Below are positions 1 to 10,966 of a stretch of 64,000 bases of DNA, one piece after another. Within the stretch, counting starts at the first letter, position 1, and each line of letters opens with the position of its first letter. The notes under the pieces are model-generated. The model ran no database searches. It was not told the origin of the DNA and was given only the letters and a program-made list of their open reading frames with translations. This DNA is from a virus. The stretch spans positions 1 through 64,000 of the IMG/VR virus record IMGVR_UViG_3300043392_000054; one strand, 5' to 3'. The translations under genes were made by a program, and so were the position numbers.

Positions 1-1673
1 ATGAATTAGGCGAATTAATCTTTTTTTATATTGAAGATTCTACAGTTGAACAAAATATTTTAACAGCACAGCAACCTGAATCGGTTTATGGTCTATCTAG
101 ATTAGCAGGTCATGACCCATATAGAGGTGCAAGTGCATTTGGAGAAATAGCAATTAGATTAAACACCACTGCAGCAAATGAAGTAGCTGGTGATTCATTA
201 ATTATACCTTCTAATTCTATTATAGTTTCTAATACAAATGGTCTTTCGTATTTAATGAGAACAAATTCGGACCAATTTAGAATTGATAAATCTAATTCTG
301 ATTATATTTTTGTACCTATTATACAAGGTAAATTAGAAACACAAACAGTTACTGCAACGGGTTTATCATTACAATCATTTAATATTATTACGCAAGGTTC
401 AACTGACCACGATAATGTTACTGTTTCAGTTAATGGAGAAAAATGGACTAAATATGATTCTCTATATGATATGAGACCTGATACAAGGGGTTATTTATTA
501 AAAACTGCCATTTCAGGAGGTTTAGATATTTACTTTGGTAATAATTCATTTGGAATGATTCCGCAGGCTGGGGCTGCAATTGATATATCATATATTGTAA
601 CTAAAGGAACTGCTGGAAATTTAATAGATGCAAAAGACCTTACATTTAAATTCCAAGCAGTTGGTTATGATTCGCTTGGTAATTCATATAATTTAAATGA
701 TATATTAGATTTAACGTGTACAGTAGCTCCTAGAATGGGAGCAGACCCTGAAGATATTAATTTAACGAAGTTAATTGCTCCTTTAGCATCTAAGTCATTT
801 GTTTTAGCAACACCAGATAATTATGAATATTTTTTATCTAAGTATGGAATGTTTTCTTATTTAGATGCATATAATACAACGGACGATGGATACTTAGATG
901 ATGACAATATCATTTATCTTTTTATGTTGCCCGATGTTAAAAAGAAATTACAATCAAATCAAGATTATTTTAGTCTTGCATTAGATGAATTTGTTTTTTC
1001 TCAAAATCAAAAGAATGCAATACTTGGTGTTTTAGAAGCTTCAGGTCAACAAATGGTAACTACTGAAGTTAAAATAGTTGAACCAAAAATTAAAAAGTTT
1101 AGAGTTGATATTAAAGTTAGATATTTTGAAGGATATTCTAAAACGGTTTTATTTAATAATATTAGAAACAAGGTATCTGAATATTTATTAAATATCACAA
1201 GAAGAGACCGTTTACCTAAATCAGATATTATTGCAGTAATAGAAGCTATTGAAGGTATTGATTCTGTTAACTTAAGATTTGTATCTCAGAGTGAAGAAGA
1301 TGCAAGAAGATTCGGTTATTATACAGTTACTAATACTATTGTTACTCCATCTACGCCAACTTTAGAAGACATTGGTAATGGTAAACAAAAATATGTTTTC
1401 TTTAAGAAAACCGTTAGAGAAACAATTGTTAATATTAATGATGGCGACCCTTTACCAGAATCTGTAATTGGTATGGATTCATTCGGAGATATTATTTTAG
1501 ATAAAGAAGAAATTGCTTTATTTAGAGGTGGATGGATGGATAGAAATGGTGCAACTGTCGTAGATGATGCTAAAGCTAATGAAATGGCAGCATTATCTGT
1601 TTACTTTGATGAGCCAGCTGTGCCTAATACAATATATAGTAAATTACAAACTAAAAATAGAAAAGCAATCTAA
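1..1673 (+). CDS. Baseplate wedge protein, gp6-like (5' partial)
   Basis: The frame is open from the left edge (first full codon at base 3), so the gene starts outside the window; 556 codons are visible. T4 gp6 is 660 aa and forms the dimeric wedge framework that closes the baseplate ring. The C-terminal third has the gp6/gpJ-type pattern: a K-hydrophobic strand region, then RDRLPKSDIIAVIEAIEGID and a following strand, as in Baseplate_J-like domains. An internal ATG at 255 exists, but the in-frame sequence upstream (ELGELIFFYIEDSTVEQ onward) reads as normal protein, so 255 is not the start. The stop overlaps the next ATG by one base (TAATG). Its place before a run of tail genes fits the T4 order 6-7-8. 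The family call rests on pattern and context, not on a search. Confidence 0.6.
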   Translation, partial: ELGELIFFYIEDSTVEQNILTAQQPESVYGLSRLAGHDPYRGASAFGEIAIRLNTTAANEVAGDSLIIPSNSIIVSNTNGLSYLMRTNSDQFRIDKSNSDYIFVPIIQGKLETQTVTATGLSLQSFNIITQGSTDHDNVTVSVNGEKWTKYDSLYDMRPDTRGYLLKTAISGGLDIYFGNNSFGMIPQAGAAIDISYIVTKGTAGNLIDAKDLTFKFQAVGYDSLGNSYNLNDILDLTCTVAPRMGADPEDINLTKLIAPLASKSFVLATPDNYEYFLSKYGMFSYLDAYNTTDDGYLDDDNIIYLFMLPDVKKKLQSNQDYFSLALDEFVFSQNQKNAILGVLEASGQQMVTTEVKIVEPKIKKFRVDIKVRYFEGYSKTVLFNNIRNKVSEYLLNITRRDRLPKSDIIAVIEAIEGIDSVNLRFVSQSEEDARRFGYYTVTNTIVTPSTPTLEDIGNGKQKYVFFKKTVRETIVNINDGDPLPESVIGMDSFGDIILDKEEIALFRGGWMDRNGATVVDDAKANEMAALSVYFDEPAVPNTIYSKLQTKNRKAI

Positions 1674-1951
1674 TGCCAGTTAATAACTTACAAGACGGTT
1701 TATTTAAGGCTGATAAAGAGAGCTTATATGATTTTCAGCATACTATTAAAGACAATAGAAAAAATTTAGGTCGTAATTTTACAAAAGACCTATTATTTAT
1801 GAATATTTCAAAGTCTATTTATAGAAATGCATATATGAAAGACTTTGTCTTATTGCTTCAAAATATTTTAGTTAAATATGTATATGCCGTGACATATTTA
1901 AAAATTTTTAAATCTTTTACGGTAGATAAGAACTATAAAAAAGTTAGATAA
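1673..1951 (+). CDS. Small hypothetical protein (92 aa)
   Basis: Its ATG overlaps the stop of the gp6-like gene by one base, so the two are probably translationally coupled. The protein is basic, rich in Lys, Asn and Tyr, with a hydrophobic helix around residues 55-80 (FVLLLQNILVKYVYAVTYL) that may be amphipathic or membrane-associated. No family recognised. Position between two baseplate genes suggests a small baseplate component or assembly factor, which is inference only. Confidence 0.6.
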   Translation: MPVNNLQDGLFKADKESLYDFQHTIKDNRKNLGRNFTKDLLFMNISKSIYRNAYMKDFVLLLQNILVKYVYAVTYLKIFKSFTVDKNYKKVR

Positions 1952-1953
1952 GA

Positions 1954-4737
1954 ATGCTTAAATACCAAAACCTGAGATTTTTTGATGGTAATTCAGGTGA
2001 ACTTGATTTTTATTATGATGAAGAATCACAATATTGGTCAGGTACAGTATATATGCCTAAAGTTTCAGTAGGTTTATATGAGACTACAAACTTATTTATA
2101 TTTGAAGAAGTTATAACAGAATCTGGACATATTGAATACGTTAAACCTATTTCAGAAAACTCCGGAGAAGTTACATTTAGATTTGAATTTATAGACCAAG
2201 AAAATTCTAGTGATTCTATTTTTATATATGATGCCAAAGTTAATAAAGGAGGAAATTATGAAATAGATATTAAATCTGTTTTAGAACTTGCAATTCAAGA
2301 AAGTTCAATAAGTCAATCTATTACGTCATATCAAGAGTCTAATTCCAGTGTTGGAAATATTACAAAATCTATTGAATATAAAACAATAGGTGATTCATTT
2401 GATAAAAATGCAATTCATTGTAATATCGCAATTAATTCAGAATCTGAAGGTTTACATATTAGACTATTAAATATTTATGAAATAGTAGATGGTGTACAAG
2501 CTAGTCCTATTGCTGCAATTCAATTTTATGGAGAAACAATTGCCGAAGACGAAAGACTTGCAACACTTTTATCTAATATTGGTCTTTCTATTAACGAAGA
2601 AGATGGTCTTATTTTTAAAGATACCGATGTAAATGAATTAGCAACAGATTGGCAAATAATTAATAATAAAAGAAAGGAACTTCTTTTAGAGGCACATAAT
2701 ATTGCACCATTTATAGGAACTTATAAAGCTATTTTAAATGCTATTAAATTCTATGGTTATGATAATTTAACTCTTAAAGAATATTGGTTAAATATCAATG
2801 AGCAATCTTCTAATTTTGGAAAGTTATTAGCAGTTGCTGTTCCAAATCAAACTGAAAGGGGATTTTTAATCGATAAGGCAAGTAAAATTGAATTGCCTAA
2901 TTCTAATCATAAGAAAACTTCAAGATTTTCTTTACATTATAGAATTAATGAACCAACCGGTAAATTTGACGAGCATGATATTCCATTAACGGAAGAAGTT
3001 TCAAACTTTTCTCCTGATGAAATTTTAATTAAGCTATATGGCTTAAAAAGAAAATTACAAAAAGAATATTTACCGCTACAAGCAAAAATTGTAGATATTA
3101 CAGGAGATGCTGATTACTTTACCCAATTTAAACAAAGAGTTTGGAACAATCAACAAACTATCCAGGTTCAAGATTCTGGCGTAGAAGTTGATTTTATGAT
3201 TTGGCCTGAAAGACCTCTATTTATAGAAGATTTAAGAAAGGTCGACCCTATATTTAAAGAAAATACTAGCGATTATACAACATTAACCACTCCGGTTAAT
3301 ATAACTAATTTTTATGATACTTATTATAATAATGACCTTGACACATATCCAGAGTTAGGATATACTCCAATTGGATGTCCTATTATTTTAAAGGGAACTT
3401 CTCTTAAAAATACATGGGATGATTGTGATTTTACATGGGACGATGCTCATTCAGGAAGTAATGATTATACTGGCATTTCAGCAAGTTTATTAACTTGGGA
3501 AAATTGGTGGTATAGAGGTGTTTATGAAATTGAATGGATTATTACTGGTCCAAACGACTATACTTTTATTAAAAGAGACCTTATTCAAAATATTTATGAA
3601 TATGCCCATGTTTTACCATACACTGGTGAATATAGCGTTACATTAAATATGTATGATTTATATAATGCAAGGTCATACAGAACTAAAGCTAATATTATTA
3701 ACGTTAAATCTAAAGAAGTTGACGTATATGGTATTTATGAATATAAAGAAGATACTGTAATTTGGAATAATTACGATACTACTTATGATAAAGCTGGTGC
3801 AACATTTGACTTATTACAAGAAAATAAAACAGAATTACAAGATTTAGATGCTTCTTGGTATTTAACATTAGACCGTTCTAATTATATTAGTAATGAAGCA
3901 ACTGAAATACCTAAACAGTTTTCAACTGTTAGAAGATATGTTGACCCTAATTCTCCAGATGGATACGCTGAAACAACAGGCCCATATATTTGGAACTATT
4001 TAAAGGAACATACTTGGAATGATGGAGCACATATAACATGGGATATGACAAGAGTTGGTGCTGATTTAAATGCATCGTTCTTAATAGATGTTAGAGAGGA
4101 CCAAGCATATACAAATGGTACGCCATTAGTTATTGAATATACTAATCAATTAACTAAAATTACGTATTCTGATTCATATATTATTCAGTCTCCATACCCT
4201 GTAGATAATACTGATTTAGCTGCATGGCAAGCAATTGCGAATGAATTAAACGGTTTAAATTCTAAAGATTATCCTATCTTAAAGAAATTTATCTATAATC
4301 CGGTTTATAAAGATGCTGATAAAAATCAAACAGTAGACACTTGTAATTTTATTTTAGCATCGGCAATAGAATATTCATCTTCATACGATTTTGATGATGT
4401 ATATTTTGATAATGCAAATGGTGGAAATGTTTATGGCAAAATTCACTATAAGGGATATAATCCAACATATAATGATATTAGAATAGTGAGAAGCCATGAA
4501 AATATAGATTTATTAAATCACGTTACTTTTTCTTTTGATAGAACTAAAATGCCAGGTGTAATTACACAGCAATGGAAACTTAAGAATAACAGTAGAAATG
4601 AAGATGATATATACTATAATAATCAGTGGCTTACGTACTTATTTCCACATAGAGGAGATTATACTTTAGAGCTAGAATTAACTGATTGTAACGGTAACAG
4701 AAATAATATTACTAGAAATATTTTAACTATAAAATAA
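1954..4737 (+). CDS. Large baseplate/tail protein with PKD-like modules (gp7 position)
   Basis: 927 aa, directly after the gp6-like gene and its small partner, the place of the T4 wedge protein gp7 (1032 aa). Residues about 245-275 contain an APFIGTYKAILNAIKFYGY helix segment, a pattern seen in tail and baseplate assembly proteins. The second half alternates Trp-rich motifs (TWDDCDFTWDDA, VIWNNYDTTYD, HTWNDGAHITWDM) with beta modules of PKD/Ig type whose last strands read like GEYSVTLNMYDLYNAR and GDYTLELELTDCNGN. Such modules commonly decorate surface-exposed phage structural proteins. Homology to gp7 itself cannot be shown by eye; structural role is likely, exact subunit uncertain. Confidence 0.5.
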   Translation: MLKYQNLRFFDGNSGELDFYYDEESQYWSGTVYMPKVSVGLYETTNLFIFEEVITESGHIEYVKPISENSGEVTFRFEFIDQENSSDSIFIYDAKVNKGGNYEIDIKSVLELAIQESSISQSITSYQESNSSVGNITKSIEYKTIGDSFDKNAIHCNIAINSESEGLHIRLLNIYEIVDGVQASPIAAIQFYGETIAEDERLATLLSNIGLSINEEDGLIFKDTDVNELATDWQIINNKRKELLLEAHNIAPFIGTYKAILNAIKFYGYDNLTLKEYWLNINEQSSNFGKLLAVAVPNQTERGFLIDKASKIELPNSNHKKTSRFSLHYRINEPTGKFDEHDIPLTEEVSNFSPDEILIKLYGLKRKLQKEYLPLQAKIVDITGDADYFTQFKQRVWNNQQTIQVQDSGVEVDFMIWPERPLFIEDLRKVDPIFKENTSDYTTLTTPVNITNFYDTYYNNDLDTYPELGYTPIGCPIILKGTSLKNTWDDCDFTWDDAHSGSNDYTGISASLLTWENWWYRGVYEIEWIITGPNDYTFIKRDLIQNIYEYAHVLPYTGEYSVTLNMYDLYNARSYRTKANIINVKSKEVDVYGIYEYKEDTVIWNNYDTTYDKAGATFDLLQENKTELQDLDASWYLTLDRSNYISNEATEIPKQFSTVRRYVDPNSPDGYAETTGPYIWNYLKEHTWNDGAHITWDMTRVGADLNASFLIDVREDQAYTNGTPLVIEYTNQLTKITYSDSYIIQSPYPVDNTDLAAWQAIANELNGLNSKDYPILKKFIYNPVYKDADKNQTVDTCNFILASAIEYSSSYDFDDVYFDNANGGNVYGKIHYKGYNPTYNDIRIVRSHENIDLLNHVTFSFDRTKMPGVITQQWKLKNNSRNEDDIYYNNQWLTYLFPHRGDYTLELELTDCNGNRNNITRNILTIK

Positions 4738-4747
4738 TTGTTCAACA

Positions 4748-5290
4748 ATGGCAAACATTACACAAATTTTAGGTACAGATAGCGTATCTTCATCAAGAGT
4801 TATCCTAAATGATAACTTTACAGCTATCAATAGCGATTTAGCTGATATTGCTAATGTATTAAATACAACAACTGAAACTATCACTTTAACTGGTGCAGCT
4901 TCTTTTGGTTCAGCTAATATTGCCAGCGGAAAAGTTACTATCAATGCCACGGCATTTACTTCAACTGTTCCAGTTATCGTTAATGCAGCATTAACAGCTG
5001 CAGCAGCATCTCTTAAATCAGTTAAAACAATTTCAACTGGAAATTTACCAGCTGCAAATTCATTTGTACATTCAATTTATAAAATTGGAACAGTTACATC
5101 TGTTACTCTAAATGTGGGTGATGCTGGACAAGAGATTGTTTTAGTAGCTGATGGAAATGATGTTACTGTATCTGCTACTAATGTCGCTGGAGCAACTGGA
5201 ATTACTATTTCAAATAACGGAGCCTTATCTCTTAAGTTTGCGGGTTCTAAATGGTATATTACAGGTTCTCACGGTTGTACAATCGTTTAA
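4748..5290 (+). CDS. Small tail/baseplate structural protein (180 aa)
   Basis: Begins with SSSRVILNDNFTAINSDLADI, a short helical N-terminus with the pattern LNxNFxxI that recurs at the N-termini of both collagen-like fibre proteins downstream. The rest is Ala/Thr/Val-rich and predicted beta, ending in GSKWYITGSHGCTIV, which looks like a trimeric beta tip or decoration domain. Lies alone between baseplate genes with short gaps. Function is inferred from composition and place; no family recognised. Confidence 0.55.
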   Translation: MANITQILGTDSVSSSRVILNDNFTAINSDLADIANVLNTTTETITLTGAASFGSANIASGKVTINATAFTSTVPVIVNAALTAAAASLKSVKTISTGNLPAANSFVHSIYKIGTVTSVTLNVGDAGQEIVLVADGNDVTVSATNVAGATGITISNNGALSLKFAGSKWYITGSHGCTIV

Positions 5291-5314
5291 TTTAAAACAC
5301 AATAACACTTATAA

Positions 5315-7282
5315 ATGGCAACTCCATTAATTAGAATACCACAAGAGCAAGGCGGAACTTTTTATGCTTTCTCTAGTGCTTCAAGAGATTTAACAAGGTC
5401 TTATTATAACCCAGATTTAAACTTTCAATTTTCAAAGTTTGCTTTGGTTAAAATACCTGTTGTTACAACTCCTAGCCCTGGAGCAACTAATAATTATATT
5501 CAATTTAAAAACCTATTTGATATAGGCGGAGATGCATACGACGATACCACTGTCGACAATGCTAATGTGCATTTTGCTCAAACTTTACAAAATTACGCTC
5601 TTAACTTAGAGCAATTAATTTTAACAGATAATTCATTTGACTCTGTATTATTAAAGTCAGATGCTGAAAAGATTTTCTTTAAATATTTAAATAGAATCGG
5701 TGCGTTTAGAGTTAGAAGCGCGACAAACCAAGAAGTAAGCAACGGATTTAGTAGAGTTATTGAACAAGACGATTCTACTTTAACAGGTTCTGAATACGAA
5801 AAAGTTATTAAATATGTTGGTAATATTGACGTATCTAATGATAAAAATTATGAGGGTGATACTTACAATGAAGTCTTTATTAATGTCCCATCAGCTGTGG
5901 GTTATACTCCAGAAGTATTATTAAAACAAGACGTATATAATACAGCTTCAAATTCATACGCTCCTCAAACAACAATAGAAGGTCGTTCTGGACAATCTCA
6001 TCCTGATGCAAACTTAAATTTAATTTCAATTGTTGATGATGCGAACGGTGAAATTTCTATTGATGAAAATGAAGTAGGAAGAGTTGAAAATGCAGTAGGT
6101 ATTGATTTTGCACCAGATGCATACGCTAAAATAGTAAATTCAACTAATTTAAACAATCTATTTGATTACTCAAAATTAGGAGGTGATTTTAGCTTTAATG
6201 CTATTTTAGTTTATTATGATATTTATTCTAAGTCAACTCCAGTAAATAGAGCTACTAACTTATATGGTGTTTTATTATTAGATAATTTTAAAGATGACCC
6301 TAATGTTAGTGGATGGTATATTCCAACTCAGACAAAATATAAGCCTAATGATATTACAGGACTTAATGGTAATGCATTTGGTTTAAAGCTTAATATCAAA
6401 TTTAACACTTCTTTAGAAAACGTAGGTGTTGAAAACAATATAAATGATTTCTCTACATTTGGAATGGACATCTTCTTAGATACCGTTTCAGCTTTAGATA
6501 ATGCATCTAAATTAATGCAAGATGCAAATCAAAAATATACCGATATTGCAAATAGAGTTTCTGAAGTAGAATCTTTAATGTTAACATCTGGTCAAATTAC
6601 TGATTTACAAAATCAGGTTTCTGCTCTTCAAATTGAAGTTCAAAATGCTAAATTAAATTATGCTAGCCCAACGGAACTTCTTAAAATGATTCAAGCTACT
6701 AATGCTAGAATTAATCAAATGCTTGATGGAACGGTTCCAACAAGTGTTCAATATAATATAGATGTCTTAAGACAAGGTGATGGTATTTTATTAGATAAAG
6801 GCGCAAAAGACAAAATCAAAATTACAAATAATGTAAATGGTTATGAGATTGATGAAGTCTTTAATTATGATATTGCAAATCAATCTTTTTTAAATTGGAA
6901 TATTGTTGATAAAATTAGTTCTTCTAATTTATATAATCCAGCAACTGCATCAACTACTGGTATTTGGGCTAGATTAAGACCTTTTACAAATAGACTTTCT
7001 ATTTACTTAGACTCTTCAAATGAGACTGCAAATGATATTAATATATACATAGATGATACAACGGTTAGTTGGAAAAAAGGTCAAGTTGTTAAAATTGCAT
7101 TCAATTCAATGCTAGATTTAGGCAATAGAAACCTTAAAATTTATACTAACAAAACTAATTCAAACGGTTGGGTTCAAGTTGCAGGATTTAATGCATCTGC
7201 AATGATAACTGAAAAACCTTATTTAGAACTAGTGTGCATCGATGAACAAAACAAGACATTTGAACTTGACATTTTAAGATAA
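5315..7282 (+). CDS. Tail/baseplate structural protein with central coiled coil (655 aa)
   Basis: The N-terminal half is mixed alpha/beta. Residues about 390-475 form a clear heptad-rich coiled coil (QITDLQNQVSALQIEVQNA), suggesting an oligomeric, probably trimeric, elongated protein. The C-terminal ~150 residues are beta-rich (SIYLDSSNETANDINIYIDD). One base separates its stop from the next gene, so the two are probably co-translated and co-assembled. Plausible roles are a baseplate outer-wedge or short-fibre subunit analogous to T4 gp8-gp12. No direct family recognised. Confidence 0.55.
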   Translation: MATPLIRIPQEQGGTFYAFSSASRDLTRSYYNPDLNFQFSKFALVKIPVVTTPSPGATNNYIQFKNLFDIGGDAYDDTTVDNANVHFAQTLQNYALNLEQLILTDNSFDSVLLKSDAEKIFFKYLNRIGAFRVRSATNQEVSNGFSRVIEQDDSTLTGSEYEKVIKYVGNIDVSNDKNYEGDTYNEVFINVPSAVGYTPEVLLKQDVYNTASNSYAPQTTIEGRSGQSHPDANLNLISIVDDANGEISIDENEVGRVENAVGIDFAPDAYAKIVNSTNLNNLFDYSKLGGDFSFNAILVYYDIYSKSTPVNRATNLYGVLLLDNFKDDPNVSGWYIPTQTKYKPNDITGLNGNAFGLKLNIKFNTSLENVGVENNINDFSTFGMDIFLDTVSALDNASKLMQDANQKYTDIANRVSEVESLMLTSGQITDLQNQVSALQIEVQNAKLNYASPTELLKMIQATNARINQMLDGTVPTSVQYNIDVLRQGDGILLDKGAKDKIKITNNVNGYEIDEVFNYDIANQSFLNWNIVDKISSSNLYNPATASTTGIWARLRPFTNRLSIYLDSSNETANDINIYIDDTTVSWKKGQVVKIAFNSMLDLGNRNLKIYTNKTNSNGWVQVAGFNASAMITEKPYLELVCIDEQNKTFELDILR

Positions 7283-7283
7283 C

Positions 7284-10200
7284 ATGAGCGCAAACAATTC
7301 AATTTCACAGCTATTAGAGCAATTTATAGAACTTTATAATAACTCTTTAGCCACATTTGAAAAAACAAATGAAGCAATTACAACAGATAAAGAATCAGTT
7401 GTAATAAACTTATATGACCCTGCAAATAAAGGGGTTAAAACTGTGCAAGTACCTTCATTTGGTTATTTAAAAAGAGAGATTGAAAGATTAGGAAATAATT
7501 TAAATGCTTTATCAGCTGTTGGAAATTCAACATCTAGCGTTAAATTAAAAGATGGTACCTATAGAAGAGTTTATTCTAGTAGATTAAATGGACCTGCTCC
7601 TAAAATTACTAGCGTTTATACACCTACTCAGTTTGGAACAAAAGCTAATCAGTTCTTTGAAGATTTTTTAAATCCTCTTTTAACTATTAGTCTAAATGTT
7701 AATGGTCAAATTCCATCTAATACTGAAAAGGTTTATACTGAAAGATATATTTTTGACAGCACCGATGCTGCAAGTTCTCAAGCATTTGATACTTTATATA
7801 AAGGAGCAAATACAATTGACTACACTTTATTTCAAAATGAATTAAAGCAAAATGGTTACAGATATACGTTAGACTCATCTGTAATTGATATGCCAGCTAG
7901 AACTGTTCAATATTTTGGTACATTTGATGTATTAAGTGTTGACAATGTTCAAAAAACGCAAATTGTAGATGGTGTTACTCAAACTGATACTGTTAAATTA
8001 TTTACACTTAATAAATTTACATATTCGGATTCATCTAAATCACTTAAAGAAACTGAAGTATTAAAAGTTGGCGATTCTTTAGTTGTTAACTCTGGTAATT
8101 TAGCAACAAGATACACTGTTAAATCTTTAAACAATAGTACTTATCAAGTTGAACTAGATTTAATTGAAGGATTTGAGCCTATTTTACTAGGAACTTCTCA
8201 ATTAAGAATATACAAAGAGATGGATATTCAAACTAACATTGAAATTAATGTTGCGTTTGACGAAAGACAAGTTATCTTTATTAAGGCCATTGACCCAGCT
8301 TCTAAAATTGAAGCTGAAGAGTTTTCTCCAGGTACTGCATTCTATTCAAATGAATTATCATTAACTCAAACCGATGGAACTATAATCACATTAGCTGATT
8401 ATTATAAAACAGAGGTTGCTGACTTTGGTCAATTCATCAAGAGTTTAAAATATGATTTTATTCCACCGGCTACAGTTGGTTTAGTGCCAGATGCACCTGT
8501 ATTAGATGTAAATAATTTTAAAGTTGTTCAAGTTAATACTCACTTAACAGACAATGACGCTACTAATAAAATTACTAAATTAAAATCAGATAAAGCAACA
8601 TCTGAACAAAATTTAAAAAAGTTAGATGAATCAATTGGTCAGAAGAGAGCTTCTATGATGACTAAAAAATATACATCTACTGTTGAAAGAGATAGAGACC
8701 AAAATGAATATAAGTCTTTAGTAGACCAAAGAGCTGCTGAGGCTTCATTATATTCATCTCTAGTATCTCAAATTAAATCAATTGCAGATTCTAATAACTT
8801 ATCAACAATAGCTCCCAAATTTAAAGTAAGAGGTTTCTGGTCTATTCCATTCCCTAAGAAATTAGCTAATTCAGTGTCTCAAGAAATTGTTCAATTTAAG
8901 ATTAGATACCGTTATGTTTCAGCAAATGGTAAAACTAGTCAAATTGACCAAATTACGTTTAATGATACAACAAATGCAACTACAAAAACTGCAGCTTTTT
9001 CAAATTGGAATGAAATTACAGGACCTGTTAGAAAAAGAGTTAAAGACGCAAACGGTAAATATTATTGGCAAATAGAAAATGAAGAAGATGCGCAAGCTGT
9101 TAACTTTAATTCATTAGATATTTCTTTACAATCTGGTGAATCTGTTGAAATTATGGTTAAATCTATTTCTGAAGCAGGTTTCCCAGTTACTCCAGTAGAG
9201 TCAGATTGGTCTTCTATTATTAAAATAGATTTTCCAGAAGGACAATTTACTGGAGATGCTTTAAAAGATACTATTAGTCAAAATGAATTAGAGGTAATTA
9301 AAGTTCAAGTTGACCAAGATTTATCAGCTACTGGAGTTTATAATCACTTAGCTGATTCATTTAATACTAATTCTAAATATTTTTCACATAATGCAACTTC
9401 GATTGCATCTGGATTTTTAACGAGTGAACAAAACCCAGTTAGTTTATTTGATAAACTTGTTGAAATGCAAGCTCAAATTGAAAAATTACAAGCACAAATT
9501 GCTGGAACTATTGGTGAATTAGCTATCATTATTGAAGACCAAGCTGGAAATCAAACAGTAGTAAATAATCACTCTACTGTTAAATTATTTGCAGGTTATT
9601 ATACTGATGAAATTACAACTCAATCTGATAGAAAGGGTGCAATTGTAACTAAAAACTTTAAGCTTAAATTATCAAATACTAAAGCAACTAATTTAGAATT
9701 AGTGGCAAGATTGGTTGGAGATAGAACAAAACAGACTTACGCTTCTGGTAATTCAACTGTATTAGGTGTTTCTCCAAGTGCTACAGCAGATGCAGAGGTT
9801 TTAGCAAATACTTATTATACAACTGAAGGTAAATATGATTTAGTTCCAATTCTATATCAAAATTTAGATACTGAATCGATTCAAAATAATCAATTCTTTA
9901 ATTCTATACCATATCAATCGGGTCAATTAAGAGGACAGTTTATTAATTCAAGATTCCGTAATTTAGCAAACGATGGAGACTTATATTCAATGGCTGCTCC
10001 AGATTTAACTGTTACAACTGGTGTTGATGATTTTGAATACGGTCTTTCTTATTTATTTGATGATGTTGCAATAAACCCAACTACAAGAGTAAGAAATTAT
10101 CAACCTGCTACTGAAACTGCATTTGATTCATCGACTGACGCAAACGCATTTATTTGGACAGGTTCATATACTAGTAATACGCCAAACGCTACTATCTTAG

Positions 10201-10949
10201 AAAAGCCAGCAGCATCACATGCTGTCACATCTACGATGTATGATAACGGTATTTTCTTACATAAAGACCATCCTCTTTTAAATAATGGAGCTATATCACC
10301 ATTGACGATTCAATCGCAAGGTTTAGTTTCAATGTCTAAGAACGCACCTAGAAGAGCTAATATGGAAGATGGAGGATTACAAAATCCATATAAAAGATTC
10401 TCATTTACAAATAAAGCTGGCACAGTAGTTACTAGAACTCTTAAAATGGCATTTGATTCTAATGACCAATATCTATTAGGTGGACATTCTTGCGGAGCTT
10501 ATTTATATATGGCTCCTTTAGAAAAAACTAGTCTAACAGTTAATGCTGATAACAAATTTGGAGTTAAATCTATTAAGCAAGGTATTACAAACGCTATTTC
10601 AATTGACTTAATTTTCCAATATAGAATGACAGATTATTATGGAGTTGCAGATACAACATTTGCTTCTACAACATCAGTAAATGAAACTGGTAGAGTTGGA
10701 GGTATTGTTAGTAACACTCTATCTAATATTACTTATTCTAAAAAATTAGGTATTGATATTTTAGATTCAGAAGGTAATTCATTCTTATTTGATGTTGAAG
10801 TGTATGCTAAATATAAGCAAGAGGGCTCATCCGCTACAAATGTTACAAATAGCATGATTGATACTTATAATTTACCAAGTTCTCACGCTAAGTATTTTAT
10901 CAATAGCAATGACATGTCTACACCCGGTGCTCTTAATGAAATAGTATAG
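7284..10949 (+). CDS. Giant tail/fibre structural protein with coiled coils and FN3-like region (1221 aa)
   Basis: Starts one base after the previous stop. The N-terminus is helical (ISQLLEQFIELYNNSLATFEK). A charged coiled coil lies near residues 430-495, and a second near 715-745 (MQAQIEKLQAQIAGTIGEL). Between them, about residues 510-650, is a beta region with fibronectin-type features: paired strands with W/Y positions, an SEAGFPVTPVESDWS loop and a closing VKIDFPE-like strand. The C-terminal ~450 residues are beta-rich. Size and architecture suit a long baseplate-attached fibre or outer-wedge protein. Followed by a candidate late promoter. No family assigned. Confidence 0.55.
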   Translation: MSANNSISQLLEQFIELYNNSLATFEKTNEAITTDKESVVINLYDPANKGVKTVQVPSFGYLKREIERLGNNLNALSAVGNSTSSVKLKDGTYRRVYSSRLNGPAPKITSVYTPTQFGTKANQFFEDFLNPLLTISLNVNGQIPSNTEKVYTERYIFDSTDAASSQAFDTLYKGANTIDYTLFQNELKQNGYRYTLDSSVIDMPARTVQYFGTFDVLSVDNVQKTQIVDGVTQTDTVKLFTLNKFTYSDSSKSLKETEVLKVGDSLVVNSGNLATRYTVKSLNNSTYQVELDLIEGFEPILLGTSQLRIYKEMDIQTNIEINVAFDERQVIFIKAIDPASKIEAEEFSPGTAFYSNELSLTQTDGTIITLADYYKTEVADFGQFIKSLKYDFIPPATVGLVPDAPVLDVNNFKVVQVNTHLTDNDATNKITKLKSDKATSEQNLKKLDESIGQKRASMMTKKYTSTVERDRDQNEYKSLVDQRAAEASLYSSLVSQIKSIADSNNLSTIAPKFKVRGFWSIPFPKKLANSVSQEIVQFKIRYRYVSANGKTSQIDQITFNDTTNATTKTAAFSNWNEITGPVRKRVKDANGKYYWQIENEEDAQAVNFNSLDISLQSGESVEIMVKSISEAGFPVTPVESDWSSIIKIDFPEGQFTGDALKDTISQNELEVIKVQVDQDLSATGVYNHLADSFNTNSKYFSHNATSIASGFLTSEQNPVSLFDKLVEMQAQIEKLQAQIAGTIGELAIIIEDQAGNQTVVNNHSTVKLFAGYYTDEITTQSDRKGAIVTKNFKLKLSNTKATNLELVARLVGDRTKQTYASGNSTVLGVSPSATADAEVLANTYYTTEGKYDLVPILYQNLDTESIQNNQFFNSIPYQSGQLRGQFINSRFRNLANDGDLYSMAAPDLTVTTGVDDFEYGLSYLFDDVAINPTTRVRNYQPATETAFDSSTDANAFIWTGSYTSNTPNATILEKPAASHAVTSTMYDNGIFLHKDHPLLNNGAISPLTIQSQGLVSMSKNAPRRANMEDGGLQNPYKRFSFTNKAGTVVTRTLKMAFDSNDQYLLGGHSCGAYLYMAPLEKTSLTVNADNKFGVKSIKQGITNAISIDLIFQYRMTDYYGVADTTFASTTSVNETGRVGGIVSNTLSNITYSKKLGIDILDSEGNSFLFDVEVYAKYKQEGSSATNVTNSMIDTYNLPSSHAKYFINSNDMSTPGALNEIV

Positions 10950-10966
10950 TCTCTCTTACTATGATT

